NCBI GenBank assembly: GCA_022821495.1
Contig: JAJEDN010000055.1
Location: 1 to 40,039, forward strand
Length of the DNA stretch: 40,039 nucleotides
Origin: Candidatus Poribacteria bacterium
GTDB taxonomy: Bacteria > Poribacteria > WGA-4E > WGA-3G
Direction: 5' to 3'
The notes beneath the pieces are model-generated. The model ran no database searches and was not told the DNA's origin. It was given only the letters and a program-made list of their open reading frames with translations. Below, piece after piece: positions 1 to 6,630 of this stretch. Every line of letters starts with the position of its first letter. The first letter of the stretch is position 1. Position numbers and translations under genes: made by a program.

Positions 1-137
1 AAAGCAGGCGTTTCTAACACAATAGAGACCCAAAAACAGGTTTAGAAGGCAATCCTAACATCTGTTCGGGAGCTCTAACGGGAGAACACTGCCAACTTTT
101 CATAACTTGTAATTTGATCAAACTGTCCAAACTATAG

Positions 138-278
138 TAAGAGGGTCCCGAGGGTTTCATATTTCTTGGTAACTGTCGGTGCTTCAATTGGGGAACTTCA
201 GGGTTACAAACCCTTCCCACTGATTACAAAGGGATGATAGGTAACCAGAAACCAGACTTATAACTTATAACTTATAAC
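138..278. repeat. Variable-arm palindromic element E1, upstream of pyrE
   Basis: The 294 bases before pyrE show no convincing gene. The stretch ends in three iterations of the heptamer CTTATAA (257-278), 17 bases before the pyrE ATG. Its core at about 168-196 is clearly related to the core at 5454-5482: both run TAAC-(T/C)-GTCG, then CTTCAATTGGG, then AAC. Both cores are preceded by a GTAAGAGG or GTTAAAGAGG border. The 5' arm here is degenerate. Bases 1-137 hold nothing I recognise. Confidence 0.6.
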
Positions 279-294
279 TGAAAACCAAAGAAAA

Positions 295-810
295 ATGACA
301 AAAACAGAACTCGCAAAACAGATGCGTGAGGTCTCGTATCTCACAGGTGAATTCAAACTCCGTTCAGGAAATATCAGCAATTTCTATTGGGATAAATACC
401 GATTTGAAAGCAACCCCGCACTGCTGACAGCGATCGCAGCGGAGATGGCGAAACTGCTACCGTCGAGGTGTGACGGGTTGGCTGGTTTGGAATTGGGGGG
501 TATCCCGCTTGCGACGGCACTCTCGCTACAGACAGGGATTCCCTGTTTTTATGTGCGTAAGGAAGCGAAAACTTATGGCACTTGTAACCTTATAGAGGGC
601 GGTGTCGAAGCGGGGAGCAGGCTGGTAGTGATAGAAGATGTGATTACAACCGCAGGACAGGTCTGTACATCCATTGGACAGATCCGAGCGGAAGGATACA
701 CAGTTGAACATGTTGTAGCAGCCATTGATCGGCAGGCGGGCGGTGCGGCAAAAATTAATGCACTCGGATGTGCGTTGGCATCCGTATTTACACTCGCGGA
801 GTTAGAGTGA
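295..810 (+). CDS. pyrE: Orotate phosphoribosyltransferase
   Basis: This enzyme transfers a phosphoribosyl group from PRPP to orotate to give OMP, the fifth step of de novo pyrimidine synthesis, in the cytosol. The 171-residue product has the type I PRTase fold signatures. The PRPP-binding motif VVIEDVITTAG lies at residues 111-121, with the paired acidic residues E114-D115. The catalytic loop region VRKEAKTYGT is at residues 87-96 with R88, K89 and K92. It is shorter than the roughly 210-residue enterobacterial enzyme but close to the compact PyrE forms. The start is the ATG just after the repeat; the leader GAAAACCAAAGAAAA has no clear Shine-Dalgarno site. No other pyrimidine gene is adjacent in this window. 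Confidence 0.93.
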   Translation: MTKTELAKQMREVSYLTGEFKLRSGNISNFYWDKYRFESNPALLTAIAAEMAKLLPSRCDGLAGLELGGIPLATALSLQTGIPCFYVRKEAKTYGTCNLIEGGVEAGSRLVVIEDVITTAGQVCTSIGQIRAEGYTVEHVVAAIDRQAGGAAKINALGCALASVFTLAELE

Positions 811-1122
811 TTTTAATTATCCTGTGCGGAGTAACAACGTGCGTTTGGACTTTGAAGCGCGTTTCTCAAATCCGCCTGCGCCTGCTTCGCAGTGAGAATG
901 CAGGCTACCGGTTTGTTTAAAGGGCGCGTAGCCCGTAATGAAGCTGGACACTTATGGGGTTTTTGCAAACGCTAAAATCCAATGCGAAGAAAGTGTTTCT
1001 TCAAGTACGCCGCAAAATGGAGGGTGTTTTTGATTGGGGATTTCTGCGGATTTCTTCAGATATACGGAAAAGAACGTCACACTTGAAATCGGCCTGACCG
1101 AACCGCAAGGAACATTAAAAAT
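811..1122. other. Intergenic stretch with imperfect hairpin
   Basis: This is 312 bases between pyrE and the YmdB-family gene. It holds an imperfect hairpin with arms GCCTGC (880-885) and GCAGGC (900-905). The loop carries GCAGTGAGA (889-897), a 9-mer that recurs in the cores of the repeat elements at 1945-1953 and 37855-37863. A small open frame at 954-1097 is listed separately. I see no tRNA, and no terminator with a U-tract. Confidence 0.5.
954..1097 (+). CDS. Possible small basic protein, 47 residues
   Basis: An ATG-initiated frame of 47 codons ends in TGA 25 bases before the YmdB-family start. The product is basic and partly amphipathic (several K and R residues around AKKVFLQVRRK) and has no recognisable domain. 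There is no strong ribosome binding site, only AGCTGGA about 8 bases upstream. Its close spacing to the next gene would fit a short leader cistron, but chance could also produce it. I do not recognise a family. Confidence 0.22.
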   Translation: MGFLQTLKSNAKKVFLQVRRKMEGVFDWGFLRISSDIRKRTSHLKSA

Positions 1123-1899
1123 ATGAAAATACTGTTTATCGGAGATATAGTCGGAAATCCGGGCAGAGCAGCAGTAACGAAATTTTTGGAAACACATCGA
1201 GACGCATACGATTTTATTGTCGCTAACGGAGAGAACGCAGCGGGCGGGAAAGGCTTGACCTTTGAAATTGTTGATCAACTCTTGGGATCAGGTGTCTCCG
1301 CAATTACAACCGGCAACCATGTCTGGGATAACAAAGAGATTTTCAATTTTATTGAGACGACACCGCAGCTGATACGTCCAGCGAATTATCCGGCCGAGGT
1401 AACCGGGAGCGGCGTAACCATTGTCCCCTCCAGTGATGGGCAGGCACAACTCGGTATCATCAACCTTGCCGGGCAAATTTTCATGAGTCCCTACACCAAT
1501 CCATTCCATGCCCTTAATGCTATTTTACCTGAAGTCAAAGCGGAAACCCCTTATATCCTCCTCGATTTTCACGCTGAAGCGACATCCGAGAAAATCGCTA
1601 TGGGGTGGCACGCCGATGGTAGGGTCGGCGCGGTCGTCGGTACGCATACACACGTTCCCACCGCGGATGCGCGCATCCTACCGCAAGGCACGGCTTATAT
1701 TACGGATGTCGGTATGACCGGACCTTACGATTCAGTCATCGGTACGCGGGTGGATCTTGTACTCGAACGGTTTTTGACAATGATGCCGACACGTTTCGTT
1801 GTCGCTAAAGGCAATGTCAAGCTCTGCGGCGCGGAGATAGAACTCGATGATAAAACAGGGTTAGCGGTGAGCATTGTGCCGCTACAAGTCCAATATTAA
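1123..1899 (+). CDS. YmdB-family metallophosphoesterase
   Basis: This belongs to the TIGR00282/YmdB family of dinuclear-metal phosphodiesterases. The Bacillus member hydrolyses 2',3'-cyclic nucleotides and affects motility and biofilm choice. The 258 residues match family length. Metal-ligand motifs are visible in order: GDIVGNPGR with D8, NGEN at 35-38, GNHVWDN with N65 and H66, H150, and GTHTHVPTAD with H175 and H177. In many bacteria this gene follows rny (RNase Y), but no rny is seen here. The ATG follows AGGAACATTAAAAAT, where AGGAA is a usable ribosome binding site. Function in this organism is inferred from family only. Confidence 0.9.
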   Translation: MKILFIGDIVGNPGRAAVTKFLETHRDAYDFIVANGENAAGGKGLTFEIVDQLLGSGVSAITTGNHVWDNKEIFNFIETTPQLIRPANYPAEVTGSGVTIVPSSDGQAQLGIINLAGQIFMSPYTNPFHALNAILPEVKAETPYILLDFHAEATSEKIAMGWHADGRVGAVVGTHTHVPTADARILPQGTAYITDVGMTGPYDSVIGTRVDLVLERFLTMMPTRFVVAKGNVKLCGAEIELDDKTGLAVSIVPLQVQY

Positions 1900-1900
1900 A

Positions 1901-1995
1901 ACGGTTGTTAGTTATTGGTTGTTAGTTATTGGTAAGAGTGCCTTGCAGTGAGAGTTTCTTAACCAACCACCATTAACCAACCACCATTAACTATT
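1901..1995. repeat. Variable-arm palindromic element E2, between ymdB-like gene and xseA
   Basis: The left arm has two iterations of GGTTGTTAGTTATT and ends at GGTAAGAG. The core is GCCTTGCAGTGAGAG. The right arm begins TTTCTTAACC and has two iterations of a complementary unit (AACCAACCACCATT), then TAACTATT directly against the xseA ATG. The arms can pair over most of their length. It fills the whole gap between the two genes and leaves no Shine-Dalgarno sequence for xseA. Confidence 0.75.
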
Positions 1996-3231
1996 ATGCA
2001 ATTAGAATTTTCGATGCCAGCAAAAGTTATCCGTAGCGTTAGTGAGATAACGCATCTGCTAAAAAGATTGATAGAACAGCAACCGGACTTCCAAAATGTT
2101 TGGATACAGGGAGAGGTATCCAATTTCAGCAAGTCTGGTGCTGGACACATCTATTTCACGCTTAAAGAAGATAATCATCAAATCTCAGTCGCCATTTTTC
2201 GGAGTAATGCCGCCCTCCTCAAATTTTTACCGAAGGACGGTGAAGAGGTCATTGTACAAGGGCAACTGAGCCTCTATGCTGCAAGGGGACAATATCAGAT
2301 TGTCGGCCGAAACGTCGAACCGGTCGGGATTGGTGCACTGCAGAGAGCATTTGAGGAATTGAAGCAACGACTTGCAGACGAAGGGTTGTTTGAGGACATC
2401 TACAAAAAACAGTTACCAAGATATCCGCGGAAGATCGGCGTTGTTACGTCAGAGACAGGCGCAGCAATACAGGACATCCTCCGACAACTCCGTGAACGCT
2501 ACCCGTTAGCTAAGGTGATACTACATCCGACGCGCGTCCAAGGTGACGGGGCACCACAGGGGATAGCCTTCGCGATACAAGCGATGAATCAGCGAGAGGA
2601 CATAGATGTACTCATTGTCGGTCGCGGCGGTGGTTCCATTGAAGACCTCTGGGCATTTAACGAAGAACGCGTCGCACGTGCGATTTTCAATTCCAGCATC
2701 CCTGTCGTCTCTGCAGTCGGACACGAAACGGATTTCACCATCGCGGATTTCGTGGCGGACTTCCGAGCGTCGACCCCCACGCATGCAGGACATATCGTCC
2801 CAGATCAGGGTGAACTCTTCGCACAATTAGACGGTTTTGATGCACGGCTGCGTACAACAATTCAGCACCAATTGAATGGACACAAAACACGGACCCAAGA
2901 ACTTGAGACGCGACTGGCGCCCGAACAACGCAAAGACAAAATCTATCAACTCTACCAAACAGTTGATACTTTAGACACAGCAGGTCGTAACGCTGTAAGA
3001 CGTAGCCTTACCGATAGTGAAAATAGGCTGCACTCACTCGCACAACGTCTTAACGCCTTGAGTCCATTAGCCACATTGAAACGCGGGTATAGCATCAGCC
3101 GAAAAACGGATGGTGAAGTCTTAACTGATTCTGAGCAGGTATCCCTCGGTGATAGGGTTGAAGTCCAATTGGCACACGGACATCTCGCCTGTCGCATTGA
3201 AGAACTTCTCGACGAAGATCATCAAAAGTAA
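1996..3231 (+). CDS. xseA: Exodeoxyribonuclease VII large subunit
   Basis: This is the catalytic subunit of exonuclease VII, which degrades single-stranded DNA to acid-insoluble and then acid-soluble oligonucleotides in both directions. The 411-residue product has an N-terminal OB-fold DNA-binding domain (about 15-110). The exonuclease domain follows, with TSETGAAIQDI (151-161), GRGGGSIEDLWAFNEE (209-224) and GHETDFTIADFVAD (242-255), then a coiled-coil-rich C-terminal third. The small subunit gene follows after 29 bases. ATG at 1996 is taken as the start; ATG at 2014 (MPAKVIR) is an alternative that fits the family's usual N-terminus slightly better. The leader is repeat DNA without a ribosome binding site. 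Confidence 0.95.
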   Translation: MQLEFSMPAKVIRSVSEITHLLKRLIEQQPDFQNVWIQGEVSNFSKSGAGHIYFTLKEDNHQISVAIFRSNAALLKFLPKDGEEVIVQGQLSLYAARGQYQIVGRNVEPVGIGALQRAFEELKQRLADEGLFEDIYKKQLPRYPRKIGVVTSETGAAIQDILRQLRERYPLAKVILHPTRVQGDGAPQGIAFAIQAMNQREDIDVLIVGRGGGSIEDLWAFNEERVARAIFNSSIPVVSAVGHETDFTIADFVADFRASTPTHAGHIVPDQGELFAQLDGFDARLRTTIQHQLNGHKTRTQELETRLAPEQRKDKIYQLYQTVDTLDTAGRNAVRRSLTDSENRLHSLAQRLNALSPLATLKRGYSISRKTDGEVLTDSEQVSLGDRVEVQLAHGHLACRIEELLDEDHQK

Positions 3232-3260
3232 AAACTGCTGACTTCTAATGGAGATAGTAC

Positions 3261-3443
3261 ATGACCTTTGAAGAAAAACTCACAAAACTCACACAGATCG
3301 TTGAAAAGTTGGAAGCAGGCAACGAACTGCCACTTGAGGATTCTCTCAAACTCTTTGAGGAAGGCGTTGGCTTAGTCTCATCGTGCAGGGAGATGCTTGA
3401 AAAAGCCGAACAGCGGGTAGAAAACGTCCTCGAAACAGATTAA
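3261..3443 (+). CDS. xseB: Exodeoxyribonuclease VII small subunit
   Basis: A short helical protein that binds the coiled-coil arm of XseA to form the active exonuclease VII complex. Its 60 residues are shorter than the usual 70-80 but carry the family pattern: TFEEKLTKLTQIVEKLEAG, then LPLEDSLKLFEEG, then a second helix with repeated E, K and R. Unlike most neighbours it has a ribosome binding site, GGAGAT, about 7 bases before the ATG, so it is probably translated in a standard way after xseA in the same transcript. Confidence 0.93.
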   Translation: MTFEEKLTKLTQIVEKLEAGNELPLEDSLKLFEEGVGLVSSCREMLEKAEQRVENVLETD

Positions 3444-3445
3444 TA

Positions 3446-3525
3446 GTTATAAGTTATAAGTTATAAGTTATAAGTCACAAGAGGTCTCTTAACTTATAAC
3501 CAACAACTATTAACTATTAACCACT
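3446..3525. repeat. Variable-arm palindromic element E3, between xseB and dxs
   Basis: The left arm is four iterations of GTTATAA (from 3446). The centre is a small palindrome, AAGAGGTCTCTT. The right arm starts ACTTATAACCAAC and continues as AACTATTAACTATTAACC. This is the most compact example of the element plan and would fold as one hairpin with the AGAGG/CTCT centre at its tip. The dxs ATG follows about 23 bases later. Confidence 0.75.
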
Positions 3526-3547
3526 CTTAAATAACAGGAATTAAAAT

Positions 3548-5398
3548 ATGTTCTTAGAAAAAATTAATAGCCCCGCAGATCTAAAAAAACTTGAAATTGA
3601 CGAACTTAAAGTCGTTGCTGAGGAAATGCGTGCCTATCTACTAAAAGTCCTCTCTGAACACCCAGGGCATTTCGCTCCGAATTTTGGAACCGTCGAATTA
3701 GCGATAGCATTACATACCGTATTTGATACACCGCGCGATAAAGTCATTTGGGATATCGGGCATCAGGCATACCCCCATAAACTCCTTACCGGCAGAAGAG
3801 ATGCGTTCCCGACCCTCAGACAAAGCGGGGGCATTAGTGGGTTCCTCAGTAGAGCCGAAAGTGAATATGATGTCTTTGGTGCCGGGCATTCCAGCACCTC
3901 CATCGCCGCTGCGTTAGGCATCGCCACCGCGCGGGATCTAATCAACGAGACCTACAAAGTTGTCGCTGTTATTGGGGATGGCGGACTAACAGGTGGCATG
4001 GCGTTTGAAGCCTTGAACGCCGCTGGCGACTTCAGGAACGACATGGTCGTTATTCTCAATGATAACAACATGTCCATCTCTGCGACTGTCGGCGCGTTCT
4101 CAAAACACTTTCATAAACTCACAAGCTCGCCACAATATAACTTCTTCCGCTCCGGTGCGAAAGGATTAATGAACCTGATCTCGGAGGACGCCAAGCAGAT
4201 AGCCCGTAAAATTGAGGCGTCTTTGAAACCCGGCACCCTGTTTGAGGAATTCGGGTTCCGGTACTTCGGACCCCTTGATGGCAATGATTTAGAGGCACTC
4301 CTTCCCGTCTTGACGGGCATACGTAGTCTCACAGGCCCAATCCTGCTCCATGTGGTAACCGAAAAAGGACGGGGGTATACGCCAGCCGTGGAAGATCCTG
4401 TAGGGTTCTATAGTGTCAGCGGTCCCATCAACCTAAAGACCGGTAAAACCATTAAACCGAAATCGGCAACACCCTCCTACACGGAAGTCTTCAGCCGTAC
4501 ACTCATCGAATTAGCGAAACGTGATGCACGGGTCGTTGGTGTGACGGCGGCGATGCCGGGTGGAACGGGACTTGATAAATTTGCTGACGCATATCCGAGT
4601 CGCTGTTTTGACATCGGATTGGCAGAGCAGTGTGCTGTTACCTTCGCAGGCGGACTCGCAACACAGGGGATGCGCCCTGTTGTTGCTATCTACTCGACCT
4701 TCCTGCAACGGAGTTATGACCAAGTGTTACACGATGTGTGTATCCAAAACCTCCCTGTCATCTTCGCGTTGGATCGGGGCGGACTTGTTGGCGCGGACGG
4801 TCCAACACATCACGGTGTTTTTGATCTGGCATACCTACGCTCTATCCCAAACATAGTCGTGATGGCACCGAAAGATGAGAACGAACTACAATCTATGGTG
4901 AAAACTGCGCTTGCCTATGAAGACGGGCCTATTGCCTTCCGCTACCCGCGAGGCACAGGCATCGGCGTAAAGATCGCAGCGGAACCACAAGTCCTCCCTA
5001 TCGGAAAAAGTGAAATCGTCAGAGAGGGTGAAGATGTGCTTGTAATCGCTCTCGGCAACAGGGTTTATCCTGCCCTCGAAGCCGCGCAAACGTTAGCCGA
5101 TAACGGAATTTCCGCTACGGTTGTCAACGCAAGATTCGTAAAACCGTTAGATACTTCAACAATTCTGCCACTCGCAGAACGCATCGGCAAACTAATTACG
5201 ATTGAAGATGGCGTGGTGATGGGCGGTTTCGGGAGTGCTGTCTTAGAGGCTCTCGCCGCAGCGCGTATCACGAATGTCCAAATTACGAATCTCGGAATGC
5301 CAGACGAATTTATTGAGCACGGTGATGTGCAGCACCTTTATGCATTACACCAGTGCGATGCCGACGCTGTTGTTCGCACTGCACAGAAATGGTTATAA
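3548..5398 (+). CDS. dxs: 1-deoxy-D-xylulose-5-phosphate synthase
   Basis: This thiamine-diphosphate enzyme condenses pyruvate and glyceraldehyde 3-phosphate into DXP, the first step of the MEP isoprenoid pathway. The 616 residues match family length. The ThDP-binding motif GDGGLTGGMAFEALNAAG starts at residue 143 and ends near NDNNMS (171-176). GHQAYPHKLLTGR (71-83) is the family's conserved active-site stretch. The central pyrimidine-binding half and the C-terminal transketolase domain follow. The xseA-xseB-dxs-tlyA order is a common arrangement, usually with ispA (farnesyl diphosphate synthase) between xseB and dxs; ispA is absent here. The ATG follows AGGAATTAAAAT, a weak ribosome binding site. 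Confidence 0.96.
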   Translation: MFLEKINSPADLKKLEIDELKVVAEEMRAYLLKVLSEHPGHFAPNFGTVELAIALHTVFDTPRDKVIWDIGHQAYPHKLLTGRRDAFPTLRQSGGISGFLSRAESEYDVFGAGHSSTSIAAALGIATARDLINETYKVVAVIGDGGLTGGMAFEALNAAGDFRNDMVVILNDNNMSISATVGAFSKHFHKLTSSPQYNFFRSGAKGLMNLISEDAKQIARKIEASLKPGTLFEEFGFRYFGPLDGNDLEALLPVLTGIRSLTGPILLHVVTEKGRGYTPAVEDPVGFYSVSGPINLKTGKTIKPKSATPSYTEVFSRTLIELAKRDARVVGVTAAMPGGTGLDKFADAYPSRCFDIGLAEQCAVTFAGGLATQGMRPVVAIYSTFLQRSYDQVLHDVCIQNLPVIFALDRGGLVGADGPTHHGVFDLAYLRSIPNIVVMAPKDENELQSMVKTALAYEDGPIAFRYPRGTGIGVKIAAEPQVLPIGKSEIVREGEDVLVIALGNRVYPALEAAQTLADNGISATVVNARFVKPLDTSTILPLAERIGKLITIEDGVVMGGFGSAVLEALAAARITNVQITNLGMPDEFIEHGDVQHLYALHQCDADAVVRTAQKWL

Positions 5399-5549
5399 GT
5401 TATAAGTTATAAGTTATAAGTTAAAGAGGTTTCCGATGATTTAAGCCGCTTTTGATAACCGTCGTTACTTCAATTGGGTAACACCCTTTACAAAGAACTG
5501 TCAAACATCAGAAACAAAACTTATAACTTATAACTAACAACCAACAACT
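5394..5549. repeat. Variable-arm palindromic element E4, between dxs and tlyA
   Basis: The left arm is four iterations of GTTATAA that begin inside the dxs stop region (GGTTATAA), followed by the border TTAAAGAGG. The core at 5454-5482 matches that of E1. The right arm is two iterations of CTTATAA followed by CTAACAACCAACAACTATT, which ends against the tlyA ATG. It therefore supplies the last codon region of dxs and the whole leader of tlyA. Confidence 0.75.
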
Positions 5550-5552
5550 ATT

Positions 5553-6545
5553 ATGCAACGGATAGACATCTTTCTCGTGGAGAACGGCTTAGCAGAGAGC
5601 CGAGAGCAGGCGAAACGACTGATTCTTGCTGGGGTTGTCACTGTTAACGGAGACGCAAGGATTAAGCCGGGACAACGCATCCCTGCCGACGCTGAGGTTG
5701 TTCTGCGGGAACAACAAAAGTATGTCAGCCGCGGCGGGTTGAAGTTGGAAAAAGCGTTATCTATCTTTGAGGTAGATGTACAAAATCGGGTTGCACTCGA
5801 CGTTGGCGCGTCAACCGGGGGTTTCACAGACTGCCTCCTCCAGCACGGTGCGAAATTTGTCTACGCTGTTGATGTCGGTTACGGGCAACTCGCGTGGAAA
5901 CTCCGGACGCATCCCCAGGTTCAGTCAATCGAGAAAACGAACATTCGACATTTACCGCCATCACTTTTAAGTAGAAGCGAGGTTACATCGCCCCTACACG
6001 ATAGCGAAAATTTTATCTCTATCGCTGTGGTTGATGTCTCCTTTATCTCTCTGAGGACGGTGCTACCGAGTGTCATCAAGATTCTGACAAAGCAAAATAG
6101 TTGTCAGTCGTTAGGTGTCAGGTGTCAGCCAAAAGGGACACCCCGTCAAAACGATAACCTCTTAACTGAAAACCGAAAGGTTTTTCGCAGAAAAACCGAA
6201 CTGACAACTAATAACCATTCCTATGATATTATCGCACTACTGAAACCGCAATTTGAAGCCGGAAAAGCGCATGTGAAAAAAGGCGGCATCGTGCCTGATA
6301 AACAGGTACATATCCAAACAATAGATAACCTCAGCACTTTTGCTACTGCGAAACTCGGTGCCACAGTCAGAGGATTGACCTATTCGCCGATCCACAAAGA
6401 CATCGGGAATATTGAGTATTTACTCTGGCTCACGATTGATCCCGATGCACAAACAGATGAATTCAGCGGTTACCAGCAATCCAAACAGACAACTGCCGAG
6501 GTCGTCGCGGAGGCACACGAATTAAGAGTATCCAGTAACCAGTGA
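5553..6545 (+). CDS. tlyA: TlyA-family rRNA 2'-O-methyltransferase with in-frame repeat insertions
   Basis: TlyA proteins are S4-domain, SAM-dependent 2'-O-methyltransferases of rRNA; some members also act as haemolysins. Residues 1-60 form the S4 RNA-binding domain (RIDIFLVENGLAESREQAKR). The SAM-binding motif LDVGASTGGFTDCLLQ is at 82-97, VVDVSFISL at 159-167 and LLKPQFEAGK at 229-238. Typical length is about 270, but this one has 330. The excess falls in repeat-derived DNA: a 27-bp palindrome near residues 140-148 and a larger element at residues 183-222, both keeping frame, plus a C-terminus ending SSNQ written by the start of the next element. The conserved motifs on each side are intact, so the protein may be functional. 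Start ATG as given; no ribosome binding site. Confidence 0.9.
   Translation: MQRIDIFLVENGLAESREQAKRLILAGVVTVNGDARIKPGQRIPADAEVVLREQQKYVSRGGLKLEKALSIFEVDVQNRVALDVGASTGGFTDCLLQHGAKFVYAVDVGYGQLAWKLRTHPQVQSIEKTNIRHLPPSLLSRSEVTSPLHDSENFISIAVVDVSFISLRTVLPSVIKILTKQNSCQSLGVRCQPKGTPRQNDNLLTENRKVFRRKTELTTNNHSYDIIALLKPQFEAGKAHVKKGGIVPDKQVHIQTIDNLSTFATAKLGATVRGLTYSPIHKDIGNIEYLLWLTIDPDAQTDEFSGYQQSKQTTAEVVAEAHELRVSSNQ
5971..5997. repeat. 27-bp palindrome inside tlyA
   Basis: The sequence runs GTAG-AA-GCGA-G-GTTAC-A-TCGC-CC-CTAC, so GTAG/CTAC and GCGA/TCGC form nested complementary pairs around a GTTAC centre. It lies in frame between the TlyA blocks NIRHLPPSLL and ISIAVVDVSF, where family members normally have only a few residues. 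The GCGAGGTTAC core recurs in the perfect hairpin at 36203-36229. Confidence 0.6.
6099..6218. repeat. Variable-arm palindromic element E5, inserted in frame in tlyA
   Basis: The left arm is AGTTGTCAGTCGTTAGG followed by GTGTCAGGTGTCAG. The interior contains AAAGGGACACCCC and ACCTCTTAACTGAAAACC. The right arm is CTGACAACTAATAACC. Its 120 bases equal 40 codons (residues 183-222), and there is no stop in the reading frame. It has the same arm-border-core plan as the intergenic elements, so it is most simply an insertion of the same type into a coding region. Confidence 0.72.
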
Positions 6546-6628
6546 CCAGTTACCAGAAAAGAGGTTTTTTCTTACTGTAAACTGGTAACTTGAAAAACTG
6601 GTAACTCGTAACTGTAAACTGTTAACTG
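6531..6628. repeat. Variable-arm palindromic element E6, tlyA end to tamB start
   Basis: The left arm iterates CCAGTAACCAGTGACCAG and TTACCAG, and the tlyA stop codon TGA lies inside it. The border is AAAAGAGG. The right arm iterates CTGTAAACTGGTAAC and ACTGGTAACTCGTAACTG and ends GTTAACTGTT directly before the tamB ATG. The arms are complementary (CCAGTTACCAG against CTGGTAACT). No Shine-Dalgarno sequence remains for tamB. Confidence 0.72.
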
Positions 6629-6630
6629 TT

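Noticed and set aside
14..220. Minus-strand 68-residue ORF at the left edge
   Set aside because: It lies in repeat-derived DNA, has no domain and no ribosome binding site.
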